A stretch of DNA of 64,000 bases from NCBI RefSeq assembly GCF_013868415.1, contig NZ_JACEMT010000041.1, positions 1-64,000 of the forward strand. Reading direction: 5' to 3'. Shown here piece by piece: positions 45,517 through 54,963 of this stretch. The position numbers were made by a program, and so were the translations under genes. Every line of letters starts with the position of its first letter. Position 1 is the first letter of the stretch. Source of the stretch: Marinobacterium marinum (GTDB lineage Bacteria > Pseudomonadota > Gammaproteobacteria > Pseudomonadales > Balneatricaceae). Under the pieces are notes generated by a model, which worked only from the letters and a program-made list of their open reading frames with translations, was not told the origin of the DNA and made no database searches.

Positions 45517-45930
45517 ATGACGCTAAATGCTGCCCTGCGCCTGATGGCCGGATCTGCCGTTACACTCAGTCTCGTATTGAGCTATTACCATAGTCCGCTA
45601 TGGCTTTGGTTGACCGCATTTGTCGGTCTCAACCTGCTGCAGTCGGCATTTACCCGCTGGTGCCCGGCCATTACGCTGTTCCGCAAGCTGGGTCTTAAAG
45701 AAGAAACCTGTGACAGCCAGGGAATGACCGTCAACCAGGGTGTTCACATCATCGCCGGTCTCCTGATCCTGGCGACAGTCTTGCCTGTGATATTCGCAGT
45801 TATGCCACAGACGCTGCTGATCCTGACCCTGATTATTGGCATCAGCCTGCTCCAGTCTGCCTTTACCGGCTGGTGCCCCGCGATGCTGGTTGCCCGATTG
45901 CTGGGCTTCAAACCGGCTCGCTCGGCCTGA
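45517..45930 (+). CDS. Tandem DUF2892 membrane protein
   Basis: 137 residues made of two similar halves. Each has a pair of hydrophobic segments and the same signature: NLLQSAFTRWCPAITLFRKL (about 39-58) and SLLQSAFTGWCPAMLVARLL (about 110-129). DUF2892 (YgaP-type membrane anchor) normally occurs once; here it is duplicated with one cysteine in each copy, positioned symmetrically. GAAGGAG precedes the ATG. A/T-rich promoter sequence lies between it and hypF. Function unknown; sulfur or redox links are suggested only by rhodanese-fused relatives. Confidence 0.8.
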   Translation: MTLNAALRLMAGSAVTLSLVLSYYHSPLWLWLTAFVGLNLLQSAFTRWCPAITLFRKLGLKEETCDSQGMTVNQGVHIIAGLLILATVLPVIFAVMPQTLLILTLIIGISLLQSAFTGWCPAMLVARLLGFKPARSA

Positions 45931-45980
45931 TACTCAAGGTACCCGGCCCTTTTGCTCTATGCAGACGGGTCGGACTCTGC

Positions 45981-46577
45981 TCAGGATGGCTGATTCTTCC
46001 TTTCCAGAGCCAAGATGATCATATCCGTCAGGGCTACTGTTGCCTCTGTACGGTTCAACACACCCGCCGTCAAAGCCCGAGCCAGTTCATCACTGGCGCC
46101 ATAAATCGCCATCAGACGCGCTGTATGGGCAGGGCCGTCAAGCGCGACCAGCGCACCGAAGAATTCACGATAAAACGCGACAAATGACAGCCCGATGCGT
46201 GTTCTAAGGTCGGTAAAATCCACGTAGCAGCTCAACGCGGCCACGACTGCATCATACACTTCCCCGTTACGTACGGTGCAATCAAAGTAGGCCTGAGAGA
46301 ACGTCTTCGCGCACACATCAAGCGAATCCAGCCTGGCCCTGTCGATCGCGCGCATGCTAAGCAGCAACCGTTCGTCATAGTCCTGATACAACTGCTGCAA
46401 CAGCCCCTTGCGGTCACCAAAGTGGTTATAAGTGATGGGCTTGCTCACTCCTGCACGATCGGCAAGGGTTTGCAAAGTGAGGCGATCGGTACCTTCGGCA
46501 CGCACAATGTCAGCCGCCAACTGCAACAGCTGCTCGCGCCGTTCATCTTTGGACATGCGTATCTGCGTCATGGTCAT
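45981..46577 (-). CDS. TetR/AcrR family regulator
   Basis: 198 residues. N-terminal helix-turn-helix: RREQLLQLAADIVRAEG, LTLQTLADRAGVSKPITYNH FGDRKGLL style segment at about 33-58. The C-terminal helical ligand domain is typical in size. It follows the PACE efflux gene by 32 bp in the same orientation and probably represses that operon through the inverted repeat at 47211-47245. Confidence 0.88.
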   Translation of the reverse strand: MTMTQIRMSKDERREQLLQLAADIVRAEGTDRLTLQTLADRAGVSKPITYNHFGDRKGLLQQLYQDYDERLLLSMRAIDRARLDSLDVCAKTFSQAYFDCTVRNGEVYDAVVAALSCYVDFTDLRTRIGLSFVAFYREFFGALVALDGPAHTARLMAIYGASDELARALTAGVLNRTEATVALTDMIILALERKNQPS

Positions 46578-46609
46578 CCCGTCGCCTCTTTCAGTTGTAT
46601 CAATCGTGC

Positions 46610-47029
46610 CTACTGAGCCGCCAGAGGCAAGCCAAACATGCGATCAAAGCTCCAATTGTAGGCGAACGTGAAACACATGAAAAACAGGGTCAGCCCGGCA
46701 TCCAGAAAGAATGCATCCAGCAATGTCAGCTCCAGCCACCAGGCGAACAGTGGCAGAGTGATGGCTACAAACCCGATTTCGAACCCCACGGCATGGGCAA
46801 TCCGACGCTGTAACCCACGGCCTCGAGTGACCTGTTTCGACTCCCACCATTCAAAAACGGTGTTGTAAAGCAGGTTCCACACGATGGCCAGGACAACAGT
46901 CATCACACCCAATGTACTCGAGTGCGCCGCATCTTTTTCAGAAAAAAGAAAGAACGCCGTACTGATCAGAACCAGGGTTATGAGTTCATAGAAAAACACA
47001 TATGTAATCTTGCGCTTGATACCTTGCAT
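46610..47029 (-). CDS. PACE family multidrug efflux transporter (AceI-like)
   Basis: 139 residues and four membrane segments arranged as two BTP (bacterial transmembrane pair) repeats. The first has KRKITYVFFYELITLVLIS and IVWNLLYNTVFEWWESKQVT; the second has RIAHAVGFEIGFVAITLPLF and FTFAYNWSFDRMFG. Known members export biocides such as chlorhexidine or proflavine by proton exchange. ATG 47029 is chosen because the long upstream extension is Cys/Arg-rich and out of character. Operon with the TetR gene. Confidence 0.88.
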   Translation of the reverse strand: MQGIKRKITYVFFYELITLVLISTAFFLFSEKDAAHSSTLGVMTVVLAIVWNLLYNTVFEWWESKQVTRGRGLQRRIAHAVGFEIGFVAITLPLFAWWLELTLLDAFFLDAGLTLFFMCFTFAYNWSFDRMFGLPLAAQ

Positions 47030-47210
47030 ACTGCACTCCACTCTTGAAAAGAAAAAACAATGACGCGTCCTTTCATCATCGCGGTGGACAGTGCGTGCAT
47101 GTGCCGGCACGCAGCTCGTACAGGCCCGGCACTCGATATCTGGCCGCCAGTACCTGACGCATCGTCTGGGCCATACCCGAAAACATCCTGCATCCTCATG
47201 TTCATGGCAA

Positions 47211-47245
47211 TAAGTTACCAAACGTAATTTACCAATGGTAACTTA
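47211..47245. promoter_or_regulatory. Palindromic operator, probable TetR site
   Basis: TAAGTTACCA at 47211-47220 and its exact complement TGGTAACTTA at 47236-47245 flank 15 bp; inside, TTACC-AAT-GGTAA at 47229-47241 forms a smaller palindrome. It lies between the PACE gene and selD, about 70 bp upstream of selD. Confidence 0.6.
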
Positions 47246-47312
47246 CAAGTCAAGCATCGTCTTTGGGTGTAAGATACCGGGTTTACCATCCTTTCTTCGC
47301 GACAGGTCGACC

Positions 47313-48347
47313 ATGAACACTCCTATTCGCCTCACTCAGTACAGTCACGGTGCCGGTTGTGGCTGCAAGATTTCACCTGCGGTTCTGGACACCATTTTGT
47401 CCGGCAGCGGCGTTCAGGCGCTGGACCCCCGCCTGTGGGTTGGCAATGCATCACGTGATGATGCCGCCGTGTACGCCTTCGATGAGCACACCGGCATTGT
47501 TTCAACCACCGACTTTTTCATGCCGATCGTGGATGACCCCTTTGACTTTGGCCGTATCGCAGCCACCAACGCCATCAGCGACATTTATGCCATGGGCGGT
47601 ACCCCCATGATGGCAATTGCCATTTTGGGCTGGCCGATCAGCCTGATCCCGGCTGAAGTCGCCGGCGACGTGATTCGCGGTGCACGTTCGGTCTGTACAC
47701 AGGCCGGCATGCCACTGGCCGGCGGACACTCGATTGATGCCCCCGAGCCTATTTTCGGTCTGGCGGTTACAGGGCGTGTCGACAAACAGCAACTGAAACG
47801 CAACGACTGCGCCACACTCGGCAGTCAGCTGTTTCTAACCAAACCCCTGGGAATCGGCATCCTCACCACTGCAGAGAAACAGGGCAAATTGCGCCCGGGT
47901 GATGCCGGTGTAGCACGTGATCTCATGTGTACCCTGAACACCGCGGGGCAGCATTTCGCGACACTGGAAGGTGTCTGTGCCATGACTGACGTCACCGGTT
48001 TCGGCTTGCTGGGCCACTTGGTCGAAATGGCCGACGGCAGTGGCCTGACTGCTCGCCTGAATCCGGACACCGTGCCCCGTATCCAGGGTATCGAACATTA
48101 TCTGAGCCAGGGGTGTGTACCCGGCGGGACAGGACGCAATTTCGACAGTTATGGCCATCGTGTCAGCTCACTGAGCACAGACCAGCAACAGTTGCTGTGC
48201 GATCCCCAGACCAGTGGCGGTCTGCTGGTTGCTGTACAACCGGAAGCCATTGCATCGTTTATGGCAACGGCTGAAAAACTGGGTCTGTCACTGCAACCCA
48301 TTGGCGAGCTGGTCACTGCAGGCAAGCACGCTGTTGAGGTTATGTAA
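47313..48347 (+). CDS. selD: Selenide, water dikinase
   Basis: 344 residues. Makes selenophosphate from selenide and ATP. N-terminus [18 protein letters not shown] is almost that of E. coli SelD; the catalytic residue is an ordinary cysteine (C16, matching C17 of E. coli), with K19 following. AIR-synthase-like domains with [20 protein letters not shown] and [23 protein letters not shown] 47313 preferred over the upstream frame start. Its stop shares a base with the selU start (TAATG). Confidence 0.96.
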   Translation: MNTPIRLTQYSHGAGCGCKISPAVLDTILSGSGVQALDPRLWVGNASRDDAAVYAFDEHTGIVSTTDFFMPIVDDPFDFGRIAATNAISDIYAMGGTPMMAIAILGWPISLIPAEVAGDVIRGARSVCTQAGMPLAGGHSIDAPEPIFGLAVTGRVDKQQLKRNDCATLGSQLFLTKPLGIGILTTAEKQGKLRPGDAGVARDLMCTLNTAGQHFATLEGVCAMTDVTGFGLLGHLVEMADGSGLTARLNPDTVPRIQGIEHYLSQGCVPGGTGRNFDSYGHRVSSLSTDQQQLLCDPQTSGGLLVAVQPEAIASFMATAEKLGLSLQPIGELVTAGKHAVEVM

Positions 48348-49432
48348 TGAACCGGCAATCCGCAGACTACCGCCAAATCTTTCTCAGCGGCGCTCCCCTT
48401 ATTGATACCCGCGCTCCGGTGGAATTTGCCAAGGGCGCCTTCCCTGCCAGCCATAACCTGCCACTGATGACCGATGCCGAACGCCATAAGGTAGGTACCT
48501 GCTACAAACAGCATGGTCAGGAAGCCGCAATCAAACTGGGCCATCGATTGGTAGATGGTGAAATCAAAACACGACGAGTGCAAGCTTGGGTAGACTTTGT
48601 ACAGGCACATCCGGAAGGTTATCTGTACTGTTTTCGTGGCGGCCTTCGATCACGTATCACGCAGCAATGGCTGCGGGAAGCCGGGGTCGATTACCCGATG
48701 ATCACAGGGGGATACAAGGCACTGCGCAACTTCCTGATCGGGACACTGGACGATGCCGCTCGCGAGTGCCACTTCGTGCAATTGGGCGGTCTTACCGGCT
48801 GCGGCAAAACCCTGCTGCTGCACCAGCTGAATCACGCGCTGGATCTGGAAGGCCGCGCCAATCATCGTGGTTCCAGCTTTGGTCGCCACGCCTTGCCGCA
48901 GCCCGCCCAGATCGACTTCGAGAGTGCGCTGGCAGTCGACATCCTGCGCAAACGCGACGCAGGTGTTGAGCACTTTGTTATTGAAGATGAAAACCGCGCC
49001 ATCGGCAGCTGTCATGTGCCACTGGAATTGCACCGACGGTTTAGTGCGTCACCCCTTGTCTGGTTGGAAGACCGGCTGGAAAATCGCATTGAACGCATTC
49101 TGCAGGAATACGTAATCGATTTGACCCTCGAATTCGTGACTCTACAGGGAGAGGCGGACGGGTTTTCCGCCTACGCACAACGCCTGCAGCAAAGTCTGAA
49201 AAACATCACCAAACGCCTCGGCAGCGAGCGCTATCAACGCCTGGCATCGCAGATGGATGCGGCATTATCTCACCAGCGCGAGACCGGTGATGTTGCTCTG
49301 CATCGCGACTGGATTGCAGCCCTGCTAACCGAATATTATGACCCCATGTACCGGTTTCAGAGCGAACGTCAGGCCGAACGAGTGGTGTTCCGCGGCAACC
49401 GGGAACAGGTACTGGCCTACCTGTCATCCTGA
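48347..49432 (+). CDS. selU: tRNA 2-selenouridine synthase
   Basis: 361 residues (also called MnmH/YbbB). Replaces sulfur by selenium at wobble 2-thiouridine of tRNAs for Lys, Glu and Gln, using selenophosphate. Rhodanese domain with catalytic C95 (YLYCFRGGLRSRITQQWL) and a P-loop GGLTGCGKTLLLHQL (about 147-161). HRGSSFGRHALPQPAQIDFE also conserved. Translationally coupled to selD, which supplies the donor. Confidence 0.95.
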   Translation: MNRQSADYRQIFLSGAPLIDTRAPVEFAKGAFPASHNLPLMTDAERHKVGTCYKQHGQEAAIKLGHRLVDGEIKTRRVQAWVDFVQAHPEGYLYCFRGGLRSRITQQWLREAGVDYPMITGGYKALRNFLIGTLDDAARECHFVQLGGLTGCGKTLLLHQLNHALDLEGRANHRGSSFGRHALPQPAQIDFESALAVDILRKRDAGVEHFVIEDENRAIGSCHVPLELHRRFSASPLVWLEDRLENRIERILQEYVIDLTLEFVTLQGEADGFSAYAQRLQQSLKNITKRLGSERYQRLASQMDAALSHQRETGDVALHRDWIAALLTEYYDPMYRFQSERQAERVVFRGNREQVLAYLSS

Positions 49433-49488
49433 CGCCACGGATTTATTCCTGTCCATACGTCATCAACTCCAGGGAAGGAGAAGCAGCA

Positions 49489-50784
49489 ATGCGTGTATTC
49501 CTGTCCATTTTGGTACTGCTGATCACGGTCGGCATCACTCTAGGTCTCTTTTTACGAGACGAGGCGCTACGACCCGAAGTATCAGCCCTGATAGCACTGA
49601 CCGATCCCCCGACCGATAGCCATGCCTATGCCTATCTACTGGGGCTGGCCAGCCCTGCCGACCAGACCCCGAGCAGCGCAGGGCAGGCGTTGATCAAGCA
49701 ACTACGAATACAGGAACAGCAAGCCAACACCCCTCCGGAAGCAGAGGACGTCATCCTCACACCGGATACTAGCCTGCCCGAACCCGAAGGCCCCTTGTTC
49801 TGCCGTTTCAACACCTATAACTGTCCGGATACATTATTCGCCGATATCACCGCTCTGGAAAACGCTTTATCCGAGCATCGAATACTGTTGAAGCGCTGGC
49901 GTACCTTTATTACTCTGGACGATTTTGCCGTTTTGAGCCTGCCACAACTGTCCGAACCCCTGCCGCCCTACCGGCACCTGCAGCGCAGTGCACGCCTGTC
50001 GTTGTTGGACAGCATTCGACTGGCCAAAACCGGCGAAATTGAAACCGCCCGCAGCCAACTTTTGAATGATATCAACCAGACCCGCCGCCTGCTGACACAG
50101 GACAGCCATCTGATTGGCAAAATGGTCGCGACCTCTCTGGTGTCTGATCAGATCGATCTACTGCATGCACTCAGCCAACGTTTTGAACTGCCCCGGACGG
50201 CACTGGCACCACTGAACAGCGCAGAAAAAAGCCTGGAAAATGCCATGGCTCGCGAATTCGCCGGTATCGCTCATGTATTCCGGCAGATGGATGCTAACCC
50301 CTATCTGCTGGACAGCACTCATGGCCTGCCGCACTGGTCAGTATCTCTGCTGTACAAGCCTGGCATCAGCATCAACGCTATCTGGCCCGTTTATCAGGAT
50401 ATTATTGCCAGCGCGCAGCAAAGCCCTGCCGATTTTGTCGCCTACCTGGAGCACACACCGAACCCATTCCCTGAGCCCCACTGGGTGACCAACCCTATTG
50501 GTACCATCCTGAATCAGATCGCCATACCCGATATGCGGCAATATGCCGGCAGGCTGCAAGATATTGAGGTCAAAATCGAGTTATTCAATGCCTGGGCTGA
50601 AACTGATGGTCAATCAAAAGACGCAGGAGCCCTTCAGGTTATCAACCCTTATTATCCAAATCGCTCTACCGAATTGGAATTGGAATCCAATGGTCAGGTC
50701 TGCCTGAAAGGCCCGTTGTATGACCCGGGCGGCTTGCGCTGCCTGAACGGGCTCAAACCGGACCTGGGTGCCAACGATTTGTAA
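49489..50784 (+). CDS. Hypothetical protein with N-terminal membrane anchor
   Basis: 431 residues, not recognised. A single hydrophobic segment (3-22, VFLSILVLLITVGITLGLF) without a clear cleavage site suggests an inner-membrane anchor with a periplasmic body. The body is largely helical, has a cysteine pair in CRFNTYNCPDTLF (about 105-117) and a C-terminal pair in QVCLKGPLYDPGGLRC. GGAAGGAG precedes the ATG. Stands alone between selU and the SWIM gene, with promoters possible on both sides. Confidence 0.7.
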   Translation: MRVFLSILVLLITVGITLGLFLRDEALRPEVSALIALTDPPTDSHAYAYLLGLASPADQTPSSAGQALIKQLRIQEQQANTPPEAEDVILTPDTSLPEPEGPLFCRFNTYNCPDTLFADITALENALSEHRILLKRWRTFITLDDFAVLSLPQLSEPLPPYRHLQRSARLSLLDSIRLAKTGEIETARSQLLNDINQTRRLLTQDSHLIGKMVATSLVSDQIDLLHALSQRFELPRTALAPLNSAEKSLENAMAREFAGIAHVFRQMDANPYLLDSTHGLPHWSVSLLYKPGISINAIWPVYQDIIASAQQSPADFVAYLEHTPNPFPEPHWVTNPIGTILNQIAIPDMRQYAGRLQDIEVKIELFNAWAETDGQSKDAGALQVINPYYPNRSTELELESNGQVCLKGPLYDPGGLRCLNGLKPDLGANDL

Positions 50785-50876
50785 AACAGGCACCAGGCAC
50801 TTGCCTCAGCAGACGCTTTCCCTGACACTTACGCACACTCAGTGTGTAGTAATACAGCCGTAGAATAGGGATATAG

Positions 50877-52220
50877 ATGAGCAAGCTGACCAGGGATCAG
50901 GCAGAAAGCTTCGCGCCTGACAGCGGTACCCTCAGCCGCGGCCGCAAGATCGCAAAACCTTCTGCCTACAAAGACATTGGTGCCGATGATCGCGCCATTT
51001 GGGGTACGGCACTGGGCTCCAGTGATTACTTTTCTCTCGTTGACCTGAGTGGCCCCGCCTTTCGCTGCAGCTGCCCGGTCAAAAAGCTGCCCTGCAAGCA
51101 TATCATGGGCCTGATGCTGCTGATCGCGGACGACCCTTCGGTCGTGACATCGGAGCAGCGCCCTGAGCCGCTCTCGGAGTGGCTGAGCAAACGCGACAGT
51201 GCCGCAAAAGCCAAACAGAGCCGTGCAAGTGGCGAGGTCAAGGACCCGGAGGCTCAAGCCAAGCGCGCCGCCAAACGGGAGGCCAATGTCGATCAGGGTA
51301 TCAACGAATTGCGCTTTTTCCTGGAAGACATTCTGGCTGTCGGCCTGGCCGAGTCCGGCAAACGCACTCACGATGTATGGGACAACATGCGTCGCCGCCT
51401 GATCGATGCACAAGCCGGTGGCCTGGCCAACAGGATTGAGAAACTGAGACAGGAGGTTGCTCAGGGTGCCGATACCACTGAACAGGCACTCGCCGAGATC
51501 GCTCAGCTCAACCTGTTGTGCGCCGCCTGGCAAAACCGCCAATCGTTAACCGATGCCGAACAGGCTCATCTGCGCCAACTGATCGGCTGGCCACGCAGCC
51601 AACAGCCACAACCGGATGCATGTCTGGACTGGGTGGTACTCAGCAACGAGCGCCGCCTTGAAGCGGGACTGCATTCACAGCGTGTCTGGTTACTTGATCC
51701 GGCACAACAACGCTTCGCCTGCCTGCTGCACTTTGCCAGCGTTGCCGCCGGTGCTTCACTGCCCGGCGGCTATCGTCCCGGCCGCCGCCTCAGTGGACAA
51801 CTCCGGTTTGATTCGGCCTGGTCCCCGCTGCGCGCCGAACTGGAAGCCACCAACCTGCTGACGGAGCCGACCCTGGCTTCGCCCGATATGTTTACCCAAG
51901 CCGCCAGCGACAATCTGCTGACCGCCATGCAGTCCGTGCAGACGCAACGGGCACACAACCCGTTTGCCGAACAGTGGCCACTCATGGTGTCCGGCGTGCG
52001 CCTGGTCGCCCTTGCCGGCGAGCTGGCACTGGCCGACCATCACGACAATATCATGGCGCTGGACGCTGCCTTCGAAGCGCAACTGGAGCTGATGCGTCTG
52101 GCCGGACCTGAACCCTGCACGCTTTTCATGTCGACCCGTGATGGACGCTCGCTGCTGCCGCTGAGCGGGCTGTTTGGCTCCAGCTGGCACAACCTGGCCA
52201 CCGCTGAAACAGGAGACTGA
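50877..52220 (+). CDS. SWIM zinc finger protein of a MoxR/VWA gene cluster
   Basis: 447 residues. A SWIM finger is plain: CxC-x6-CxH with C64, C66, C73, H75 (FRCSCPVKKLPCKHIMGLML). The long remainder is helical and mixed, with a charged stretch around 105-135. SWIM domains bind nucleic acid or protein. First gene of a five-gene plus-strand unit (2-bp gap to the next gene). Function unknown; context suggests DNA- or protein-binding input to an AAA+/VWA machine. Confidence 0.85.
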   Translation: MSKLTRDQAESFAPDSGTLSRGRKIAKPSAYKDIGADDRAIWGTALGSSDYFSLVDLSGPAFRCSCPVKKLPCKHIMGLMLLIADDPSVVTSEQRPEPLSEWLSKRDSAAKAKQSRASGEVKDPEAQAKRAAKREANVDQGINELRFFLEDILAVGLAESGKRTHDVWDNMRRRLIDAQAGGLANRIEKLRQEVAQGADTTEQALAEIAQLNLLCAAWQNRQSLTDAEQAHLRQLIGWPRSQQPQPDACLDWVVLSNERRLEAGLHSQRVWLLDPAQQRFACLLHFASVAAGASLPGGYRPGRRLSGQLRFDSAWSPLRAELEATNLLTEPTLASPDMFTQAASDNLLTAMQSVQTQRAHNPFAEQWPLMVSGVRLVALAGELALADHHDNIMALDAAFEAQLELMRLAGPEPCTLFMSTRDGRSLLPLSGLFGSSWHNLATAETGD

Positions 52221-52222
52221 GC

Positions 52223-53875
52223 ATGTCCGATACTCTTCAGGAAGGACTGGTCAGCACGGCCGTCACCGGACTGAGCCAGTCCGCGGACCTGGACGCACTG
52301 ATCCCTGCCGATCTGAGCAACACCTTTGCCCGCGATAATTTTCGCTCCGATGCCGACCGCTTTCTGCAATGGCTGACCCTGCAACAGCTCGAGCATTCCG
52401 TTGCGCGTCTGCCCGCGTCGGCTGAAAACATGGAACCTCTGCCGGCAGAGCCAAAGACACTCCTGAATACCACCGACCCGACCTGCCTGACGGTTTTTAC
52501 CCGATTAAACAACGGGCAACATTACACCGACACCCAGGCCTTGCTGAGCTGTATGCTCAATACCGGTCACGCGCTACCCGACACCTTTGCCATTGCCGTT
52601 TTTGCTGGCAGTGAGCGCGGACTGCAGGATCTGTGCGGGTTGGGCGCCAGTGCGCGTTTACGCTGGATGCTGTCACTGCTGCCCGACTGGAGTGCGCTGC
52701 TGTCTACCGCTGCCACCGACTGGATCGAACCGGCCCAACAGCTGCTGAGCACACCGGACCGAGCCCTGAGCGATGAAACACAAGACTCACTGATCCAGAC
52801 CTTCAACGACTGCCGACCCAACCTGCGAGGCTGGCTGACACGTATGCTGGCCCGCAAGCCTGCGGCGGACGTGGCCCGCTTCGTGCGCTCAGCCTGGCAC
52901 AGTGCCCGCGCGGAAGGGCGCACGATGCTGGTCCACCTGCTGGCCGGCATCAGCGACTGGCTACTGTCTCCCGAAGGACGGGAGAGTTTCGACTGGCTGC
53001 ACGCGCTGCCCAATGAGCGCGCCACTTCAGTACGCCAGTTGCTCAGCCTGCTCAAGTCCACTCTAGCGCAGAGAGGAGCCCCCCATGGCGAGTACTGCTT
53101 GGCGCTGAAACAGGCATTGAGCGCCTGCATCGCAGTTTCCAAACAGGGCACTTTCGACCTGCAGGCCCCGGAAGCATTGTCTCCCGAGCTGATCGCTCTG
53201 GGGGTCGCCGATGTCAGAAACCATGCTGACATCGATATCAGCAAACCTGCGGCCCGCCTGGGGCAACTGATACGCCTGGGAGGCCCCTCGATCTGGGCAC
53301 AACTGCTCGACACCAGCGTTGAAAATGCCTGCCAACAGTTACTGGATAGCCGTTACTGCAAAGAGCTGCTGCCATTCATGCAGGACAGTCTGTTCTGGCA
53401 CCGCCAGCTGCACCTTCTGCCCATGCTGTACCGCGCGGCCAATCAGCCCAAGCGCTTTCACCTGGAACACTTTCTGGCACGCCTCGCGGCGGATCACGTC
53501 CTCAACCAACCACATGCGGCTTCCGCCCTGCTGGGCTGCCTCGACCGCCACAACTTTTGGCAGTTACTGCGCCTTGAACGCATCTGTCTGGCCCTGTTGC
53601 TGGCGGATGTTGAACTTACGTCCGAGGCCAGCCAGCGCTGCTGGAAAGAATTGCAGCCCTTACTCCTCGACCACGAGTATCCGGGGATCTGCGCCAGTCT
53701 ATTGCTCAACCTTACAGCCGAGCAGCTGAACCAGCCGCCGGAACACTGGAGCAAGCTGACCGAAGACCAGCAAATTCTGTATCGCGAACACTGTCAACGT
53801 ATTGGAACGGCCATTGCCTTCAGACAATCCCTGAAGCACCGACAGGCCAGCACATCGCAAGGAGAACACCCGTGA
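52223..53875 (+). CDS. DUF5691-like helical repeat protein
   Basis: 550 residues, almost wholly helical and Leu/Ala-rich, with HEAT-like character (for example LHLLPMLYRAANQPKRFHLE and ASALLGCLDRHNFWQLLRLE). No catalytic motif seen. It occupies the position of the DUF5691 family in SWIM-MoxR-VWA clusters; this name is from context and memory, not a search. Could be a scaffold or adaptor. Its stop overlaps the GTG start of the AAA+ gene. Confidence 0.7.
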   Translation: MSDTLQEGLVSTAVTGLSQSADLDALIPADLSNTFARDNFRSDADRFLQWLTLQQLEHSVARLPASAENMEPLPAEPKTLLNTTDPTCLTVFTRLNNGQHYTDTQALLSCMLNTGHALPDTFAIAVFAGSERGLQDLCGLGASARLRWMLSLLPDWSALLSTAATDWIEPAQQLLSTPDRALSDETQDSLIQTFNDCRPNLRGWLTRMLARKPAADVARFVRSAWHSARAEGRTMLVHLLAGISDWLLSPEGRESFDWLHALPNERATSVRQLLSLLKSTLAQRGAPHGEYCLALKQALSACIAVSKQGTFDLQAPEALSPELIALGVADVRNHADIDISKPAARLGQLIRLGGPSIWAQLLDTSVENACQQLLDSRYCKELLPFMQDSLFWHRQLHLLPMLYRAANQPKRFHLEHFLARLAADHVLNQPHAASALLGCLDRHNFWQLLRLERICLALLLADVELTSEASQRCWKELQPLLLDHEYPGICASLLLNLTAEQLNQPPEHWSKLTEDQQILYREHCQRIGTAIAFRQSLKHRQASTSQGEHP

Positions 53876-54951
53876 ATGAACTGATCAAGCCACTGGCCGA
53901 AGACCGCTTTCAGGACGAAATCGAAATTCTGAAAGCCTGGGATGCCGAAAACGGACATGCTCGCCCCTACGCCTGGCAACTGTCTCCGCAAGCCGTCGTC
54001 CTGTTCATTACCGGCGGCGTGGCGGGTGATACCCCGATCAGTGCCAAGTACTTCGGCGCCGACCGGTCGGTTCAGGTGGCCGTTGCCACCCTGACCACCG
54101 ACCGCGCCCTGCTCCTGTACGGCCCGCCCGGTACCGGCAAGTCCACTCTGTCGGAGCTGCTGGCCGCTGCCATTTGCGGCAACAGCCAGCTGATCGTGCA
54201 GGGTACGGCGGGCATCAGTGAGGAAAAGGTGCTGTACGAGTGGGATTACGCCTATCGCCTCAGCAAGGGCACCGACACCGGCGCTCTGGTTAAAACCCCG
54301 ATATTCCGTGCCATGGAAGAAGGCAAGCTGGCACGTGTGGAAGAATTGACCCGTATTCCGTCGGACGTACAGGATGCCCTGATTACCATTCTGTCGGAAA
54401 AAATGATGCCGATCCCCGAGTTGAACACCTCGGTCATGGCCAGTCGCGGCTTCAGTATCATCGCCACCGCCAACGACAAGGACAAGGGCGTCAACGATCT
54501 GTCCAAGGCCCTGTCACGCCGTTTCAACACCGTACGTCTGGAACTGCCGGATGACGAGCAGACCGAAATCAAAATTGTCGAACACCAGGTCGGCAAGCTG
54601 TGCAAGGCTGAAGATCTGCCATTGCCGGTCAACCTGCCGGAGGAAATCCAGCGGGTGGTGCGCATTTTCCGCGAACTGCGTGAAGGCCAGTCCGGCAGCG
54701 AAACGATCGAAAAGCCCAGCGCCACGCTGAGCCCGGCGGAAGCGATCTCCGTCATCAGTCAGGCGATCAGCATGTCGGCCTATTTCGGCGGCGACGATGC
54801 CATTCAGGCCGATCATATCGCCAGCGGTCTGGAAGGGGTTGTGGTGCGTGAGGCGGAAGATCGCCTGGTGTTCCGCAATTATGCCGACCGCATCCTCAAG
54901 AACCGGGCCGCCGACCGCGACCTGGATGAAGCCCTGCGCCAGATTCTGTAA
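53872..54951 (+). CDS. MoxR-type AAA+ ATPase
   Basis: 359 residues. Walker A YGPPGTGKSTLSEL (about 83-96), pore and Walker B region AMEEGKLARVEELTRIPSDV followed by QDALITILSEKMMPIPEL, sensor 1 FSIIATANDKDKGVNDLSKA, arginine finger SRRFNTVRLELP. MoxR ATPases act with VWA proteins as chaperones that activate or remodel partners. Starts at GTG 53872 (AAGGAG upstream), overlapping the previous stop by 4 bp. Core motor of the five-gene unit. Confidence 0.92.
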   Translation: MNELIKPLAEDRFQDEIEILKAWDAENGHARPYAWQLSPQAVVLFITGGVAGDTPISAKYFGADRSVQVAVATLTTDRALLLYGPPGTGKSTLSELLAAAICGNSQLIVQGTAGISEEKVLYEWDYAYRLSKGTDTGALVKTPIFRAMEEGKLARVEELTRIPSDVQDALITILSEKMMPIPELNTSVMASRGFSIIATANDKDKGVNDLSKALSRRFNTVRLELPDDEQTEIKIVEHQVGKLCKAEDLPLPVNLPEEIQRVVRIFRELREGQSGSETIEKPSATLSPAEAISVISQAISMSAYFGGDDAIQADHIASGLEGVVVREAEDRLVFRNYADRILKNRAADRDLDEALRQIL

Positions 54952-54963
54952 CCGGGAGCACCG

